A stretch of 9,192 bases of DNA from the NCBI GenBank assembly GCA_009775535.1, contig VSPW01000070.1, positions 1 to 9,192 of the forward strand, given 5' to 3'. Under the pieces are notes generated by a model. It saw only the letters and a program-made list of their open reading frames with translations, had not been told where the DNA came from and made no database searches. Of the stretch, positions 6,721 to 9,192 are shown piece after piece (position 1 is the stretch's first letter; each line of letters starts with the position of its first letter). The stretch comes from Muribaculaceae bacterium. GTDB lineage: Bacteria; Bacteroidota; Bacteroidia; Bacteroidales; Muribaculaceae. The position numbers and the translations under genes are program-made.

Positions 6721-7072
6721 ACAGTCTCCATTATATGACGCTCTCCAGTCACGTGGGGCTGGCAAGTCGCTTTCACCGGATTTCATTGACGGTGCGATGT
6801 CGCGTATAAATGCAGTGGACAGGCGTCGTCGTCGGATGAGGCTGCTGTGGGCGGCAGTTGGCTTATGTGCCGGTTCGGCTGCAGTTATTGCATTTTTGGT
6901 ATTATGCTGTGGGGGTATCATAGCGGGGTTCATACGCGATACTGCCGAAAGTATGTCAGATGCAGCCGGTGCGTGGCAGATAGTGGCCATGATGCTTCCG
7001 GCATTGGTGTTGCTCCTGGCCGCCGACGCATTTATCCGCCGCATATACCTGAAACGGCTCTCTGGAATATGA
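6713..7072 (+). CDS. Two-helix membrane protein, probable anti-sigma factor
   Basis: A 119-residue protein starting at ATG 6713 inside the end of the sigma gene (8-bp overlap ATGAATAG). It has a soluble N-terminal stretch of about 43 residues with a basic run (DRRRRRMRLL), a membrane helix at about 44-74, a short polar loop of about 13 residues (RDTAESMSDAAGA region), and a second helix at about 88-108 followed by a basic tail (RRIYLKR). Position and topology fit a membrane-anchored anti-sigma factor that holds the sigma at the inner membrane. I see no HxxxCxxC zinc anti-sigma motif and no periplasmic sensor domain, so the role rests on context. In Bacteroidetes, small proteins of this kind commonly follow ECF sigma genes. 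Confidence 0.72.
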   Translation: MNRQSPLYDALQSRGAGKSLSPDFIDGAMSRINAVDRRRRRMRLLWAAVGLCAGSAAVIAFLVLCCGGIIAGFIRDTAESMSDAAGAWQIVAMMLPALVLLLAADAFIRRIYLKRLSGI

Positions 7073-7109
7073 CATCTGTCTAAACGGTTGGACTTTTTAC
7101 ATGAAACTA

Positions 7110-7141
7110 AACGTGGAGCGGCCTCACGGTAGCTCCACGTT
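7110..7141. repeat. Inverted repeat (10-bp stem) after the anti-sigma gene
   Basis: AACGTGGAGC (7110-7119) pairs perfectly with GCTCCACGTT (7132-7141) around a 12-nt loop; beyond a one-base bulge the stem gains three more pairs (CTA/TAG). It lies 38 bp after the stop codon, where a terminator would be expected, but no T-run follows on either strand. It may be an RNA 3'-end stabiliser, a weak terminator or part of a small RNA. Confidence 0.5.
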
Positions 7142-7199
7142 AGATAATAAACCAATCATTATCACATTTCTTGCAATGGAAAAAGTAATTTCGCTTTGT

Positions 7200-7213
7200 A
7201 TTGTTATAACAAT
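7200..7213. promoter_or_regulatory. 14-bp perfect palindrome upstream of recA
   Basis: ATTGTTATAACAAT reads the same on both strands. It lies about 70-85 bp upstream of the recA -33 region. It could be an operator half-site pair for a dimeric regulator, or chance in AT-rich DNA. Confidence 0.35.
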
Positions 7214-7282
7214 GGTGTGGTAAAGTTGTTCACGGCTTTTTAGGGATTATATTGAATTAATGTTTATTAACTTTATGGTGCT

Positions 7283-7314
7283 ATTGCTTGGCACAACGAG
7301 TGTCGTAACTTTGT
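7283..7314 (+). promoter_or_regulatory. Bacteroidetes-type promoter for recA
   Basis: The -7 element TAACTTTGT at 7306-7314 matches TAnnTTTGY exactly, with ATTG at 7283-7286 as the -33 element and a 19-bp spacer. It lies about 33 bp before the recA ATG. No recognisable LexA box was seen. Confidence 0.7.
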
Positions 7315-7347
7315 GTTATAAATAAAACATGTATACCTTAATACGAT

Positions 7348-8529
7348 ATGGAAAAGAACGACAAACCTAAAAAGGCGGCTAAAAAAGGGGCTGTGGCAGC
7401 GTCAGATCCACAGGCGGCCAAGCTTGATGCTTTGGCCCAGGCCATGGGCAAGATAGAAAAGGCTTACGGCCGTGGGGCGATAATGAAGCTCGGCGATGAT
7501 GTTGTGGAGGACGTGGAAGTTATCCCTTCCGGCTCTATCAGTTTGAACTATGCGCTGGGTGTCGGCGGTTACCCGCGTGGCCGTATAATCGAGATATTCG
7601 GACCGGAGTCATCTGGTAAGACCACACTCGCCATACATGCTATAGCCGAGGCTCAGAAGCGAGGCGGCATCGCGGCAATGATTGATGCTGAGCATGCGTT
7701 TGACCGCTATTATGCGCAGAATCTCGGCGTTGACATAAATTCTCTGTTGATATCACAGCCTGACAATGGAGAGCAGGCCCTGGAGATTGCCGAGCAGCTT
7801 ATCCGTTCTTCGGCTATCGATATAATTGTAATAGATTCCGTGGCGGCGCTTACCCCGAAAAGCGAGATAGAGGGTGATATGGGAGACCGCAACATGGGGC
7901 TTCAGGCTAGGTTGATGTCGCAGGCCATGCGTAAGCTTACCGGGACAATTGCCAGGACTAACACTACATGTATATTCATAAACCAGCTGCGTGAGAAGAT
8001 AGGCGCTATGTTCGGTCCTACGGAAACCACTACAGGCGGCAATGCGCTAAAGTTCTATGCCTCGGTACGGATCGACATACGTTCTCGCAATCCGATCAAG
8101 GATGGTGAGGATGTGCTGGGACGCCGTGCCTTCATCAAGATTGTGAAAAACAAGGTTGCGCCTCCATTCAAGCGTGCCGAATTCGATGTGATGTTCGGCA
8201 AGGGCATATCGCGTAGCGGTGAGATATTGGATCTTGGTGTGGATTATGGCATTATCGGCAAGAGCGGTTCATGGTTCAGCTATGATGGGGCAAAACTGGC
8301 GCAGGGCCGTGATGCCGCCAAGCGTGTGATAGAAGACAATCCTGAACTGGCGGAAGAGCTGGAGGCAAAGATAATGGAGGCATTGCACGATGCCGACAAA
8401 TCAGGAATCCAGAAGCCGAAGAAGCCGTCATCGGCATCTTCCGATTCAGAGGCCGCGGCCCGTCCTACGCCTGAGGAAATGGCAGATGAAGTATTCGACG
8501 ATGAGTTCGGCATAGACGAGGAAATTTAA
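7348..8529 (+). CDS. recA: Recombinase RecA
   Basis: The cytoplasmic strand-exchange ATPase of homologous recombination, and the co-protease of the SOS response where LexA exists. The 393-residue product has Walker A GPESSGKTT (85-93, Lys91), the catalytic Glu115 in DAEHAFD, Walker B IIVIDSVAAL (159-168, Asp163), loop L1 around EIEGDMGDRNMGLQARLMSQ (173-192), the NQLREKIG switch with Gln213, and loop L2 around GPTETTTGGNALKFYAS. An N-terminal Lys-rich extension (residues 1-14) and an acidic C-terminal tail (EEMADEVFDDEFGIDEEI) bracket the core; the tail is the usual self-inhibitory DNA-binding modulator. The length is somewhat above the E. coli protein because of these ends. It is transcribed alone from its own promoter and closed by a terminator. 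Confidence 0.98.
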   Translation: MEKNDKPKKAAKKGAVAASDPQAAKLDALAQAMGKIEKAYGRGAIMKLGDDVVEDVEVIPSGSISLNYALGVGGYPRGRIIEIFGPESSGKTTLAIHAIAEAQKRGGIAAMIDAEHAFDRYYAQNLGVDINSLLISQPDNGEQALEIAEQLIRSSAIDIIVIDSVAALTPKSEIEGDMGDRNMGLQARLMSQAMRKLTGTIARTNTTCIFINQLREKIGAMFGPTETTTGGNALKFYASVRIDIRSRNPIKDGEDVLGRRAFIKIVKNKVAPPFKRAEFDVMFGKGISRSGEILDLGVDYGIIGKSGSWFSYDGAKLAQGRDAAKRVIEDNPELAEELEAKIMEALHDADKSGIQKPKKPSSASSDSEAAARPTPEEMADEVFDDEFGIDEEI

Positions 8530-8581
8530 AGATACCGGATAGGTCGATAAAAAGACTTCCTATAATATATTAGTCAGATTT

Positions 8582-8626
8582 AATCGGCACGTATCAGGCA
8601 AAAGGCTTGGATACGTGCCGATTTTC
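8582..8626 (+). terminator. Intrinsic terminator after recA
   Basis: A perfect 14-bp stem, AATCGGCACGTATC (8582-8595) with GATACGTGCCGATT (8610-8623), a 14-nt loop and a short T-run (TTTT, 8622-8625). It lies about 50 bp after the recA stop. Confidence 0.85.
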
Positions 8627-8656
8627 ATATAACAATATTGGCATAATTCACCCTAT

Positions 8657-8887
8657 ATGTATTATGCGTTGCAGTACTGTCCACTCTCCTTATCCATAAT
8701 TGCCGGATTTCTGCTGATGTTCATAGTATCGTCTTTTGTAATCCGTAAAAAACTTGATTCACGTGAACGTAAAGCCTTTGAAGAATATGCCGATGCTCTG
8801 AAGCAGTATATCACCTGTAATAGAAACAGTCTTATAAATTGGAAAAGCGCCGGCAAGAGATTGTGGGTGCTTTTAATCCTTATATAG
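8657..8887 (+). CDS. Small single-pass membrane protein, probably truncated by a frameshift
   Basis: As written, ATG 8657 to TAG 8887 encodes 76 residues. There is one membrane helix (about residues 9-29, SLSIIAGFLLMFIVSSFVI), then a charged cytoplasmic-type helix (RKKLDSRERKAFEEYADALKQY, 30-51). The last 15 residues after Asn61 look unlike a natural continuation. A reading frame shifted by one base at 8839 continues with LEKRRQEIVGAFNPYIEDY, which fits the charged helix much better. I do not recognise the family and see no clear promoter or ribosome-binding site. It is either a decayed gene or one carrying a single sequencing deletion. Confidence 0.45.
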   Translation: MYYALQYCPLSLSIIAGFLLMFIVSSFVIRKKLDSRERKAFEEYADALKQYITCNRNSLINWKSAGKRLWVLLILI

Positions 8888-8967
8888 AGGATTATATATT
8901 GCTATCCACAAAGAGGACGTTGCAATCCCATCCCTCATGCAGGCGTCTGAAAGACGCCGATTTATAG
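8839..8967 (+). pseudogene. Out-of-frame continuation of the small membrane protein gene
   Basis: The frame beginning TTG 8839 runs to TAG 8965-8967. It starts LEKRRQEIVGAFNPYIEDY, goes on ILLSTKRTLQSHP and then enters the GC-rich hairpin element. One extra T in the run at 8839-8840 (AATTGG to AATTTGG) would join it to codon 61 of the upstream frame, giving a protein of about 104 residues with one membrane helix and a long charged helix. The last roughly nine codons come from the repeat element, so the native C-terminus may also have been altered by its insertion. Confidence 0.45.
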
Positions 8968-9033
8968 TAACCGGGGACACCGCAGGTGTCTCCGGAAAAC
9001 CGACCCATCAGGCCCTGGCGTCTGGAGGACGCC
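8942..9033. repeat. Triple-hairpin GC-rich element (REP-like)
   Basis: Three hairpins follow each other. H1 is GGCGTCT-GAA-AGACGCC (8942-8958). H2 is CCGGGGACACC-GCA-GGTGTCTCCGG (8971-8995, 11 bp with one G-T pair). H3 is GGCGTCT-GGA-GGACGCC (9017-9033, 7 bp with one G-T pair). H1 and H3, with their GATTTA/GATTGA tails, are direct copies matching at 20 of 23 bases, 75 bp apart. All loops are three bases. No T-run follows, so these are not simple terminators. The form resembles bacterial REP/BIME intergenic elements, though no family name can be given. Confidence 0.65.
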
Positions 9034-9148
9034 GATTGAAGCCAGCAAGGAAACCACAAACCCTCAAAAAAATTGTAAAATTAACATTCTCCATCCTCTT
9101 AACCCACAATCAAATAAAAAATAGCCATAAAAATAATTGCAGAAATAC

Positions 9149-9181
9149 TTGACAAACGTATTCTAAATATTGTATATTTGC
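9149..9181 (+). promoter_or_regulatory. Bacteroidetes-type promoter at the window end
   Basis: The -7 element TATATTTGC at 9173-9181 matches TAnnTTTGY exactly, with TTG at 9149-9151 as the -33 element and a 21-bp spacer. It points toward a gene beyond the right edge. The preceding AT-rich stretch (9057-9148) holds nothing else that I can recognise. Confidence 0.65.
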
Positions 9182-9192
9182 AATATCAAACC

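Larger units (their letters stand above)
7073..7347. other. Gene-free region between the anti-sigma candidate and recA
   Basis: A 275-bp AT-rich gap. It contains the hairpin at 7110-7141, a 15-codon open frame at 7176-7223 (MEKVISLCIVITMVW, not convincing as a gene), the perfect palindrome at 7200-7213, a short TTAAT/ATTAA inverted repeat at 7257-7270, and the recA promoter. Nothing longer looks coding on either strand. Confidence 0.6.

Noticed and set aside
8942..9033. Possible CRISPR array
   Set aside because: There are only two similar repeats, each a self-contained hairpin, with a third unrelated hairpin between them; there are no regular spacers and no cas genes.
8942..9033. Tandem transcription terminators
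   Set aside because: No T-run follows any of the three hairpins, and the nearest strong gene, recA, already has its own terminator at 8582-8626.
8937..9152. A 71-codon plus-strand frame over the hairpin element
   Set aside because: It is made of the repeat hairpins followed by AT-rich non-coding DNA; the composition changes sharply midway and no domain is visible.

Overview
The window looks like a chromosomal segment from a member of the Bacteroidales, probably a Muribaculaceae-type gut bacterium. This is inferred from several things: near-exact Bacteroidetes promoters (-7 TAnnTTTGY with an upstream TTG-type -33 element), almost no Shine-Dalgarno sequences, a DUF6249-like membrane protein beside an ECF sigma factor, long Bacteroidales-type beta-barrel outer-membrane modules, and a RecA of Bacteroidetes character. 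No database search was possible, so the family assignment rests on recognised motifs and the genus is not claimed.

Layout. (1) Positions 1-3116 hold a cell-envelope pair. The 3' end of a helical-repeat (TPR-like) protein gene, which starts before the window, overlaps by 4 bp (ATGA) a 772-residue secreted protein made of four tandem outer-membrane beta-barrel-like modules. The pair ends at a strong intrinsic terminator (3147-3175). (2) Positions 3185-5557 hold a translation-related pair: peptide deformylase (def) with its own promoter, then the ABC-F ribosome factor EttA 44 bp downstream. A long hairpin (5576-5627) closes this unit and also the convergent gene that follows. (3) Positions 5647-7072 hold a regulatory module. 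A small three-helix DUF6249-like membrane protein on the minus strand diverges from an ECF sigma factor and an overlapping two-helix membrane protein, the likely anti-sigma factor. The shared intergenic region carries a consensus promoter and inverted copies of CTTTAGACG. (4) Positions 7073-7347 are a 275-bp region with no convincing gene, containing a 10-bp-stem hairpin without a U-run, a 14-bp perfect palindrome and the recA promoter. (5) Positions 7348-8529 encode RecA, followed by a 14-bp-stem terminator. (6) Positions 8657-8967 contain a small single-pass membrane protein gene that appears to be broken by a one-base frameshift. (7) Positions 8942-9033 hold a compact array of three GC-rich hairpins, the outer two being near-identical direct copies; it resembles a dispersed REP-type element. 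(8) The last 150 bp are AT-rich and end in a consensus promoter for a gene beyond the window.

Most of the window is ordinary housekeeping DNA. The parts worth a second look are the four-module barrel protein, the control region and sensor-less anti-sigma candidate of the ECF module, the frameshifted small membrane gene, and the triple-hairpin element. I see no CRISPR array, insertion sequence, tRNA, rRNA or clear defence system.
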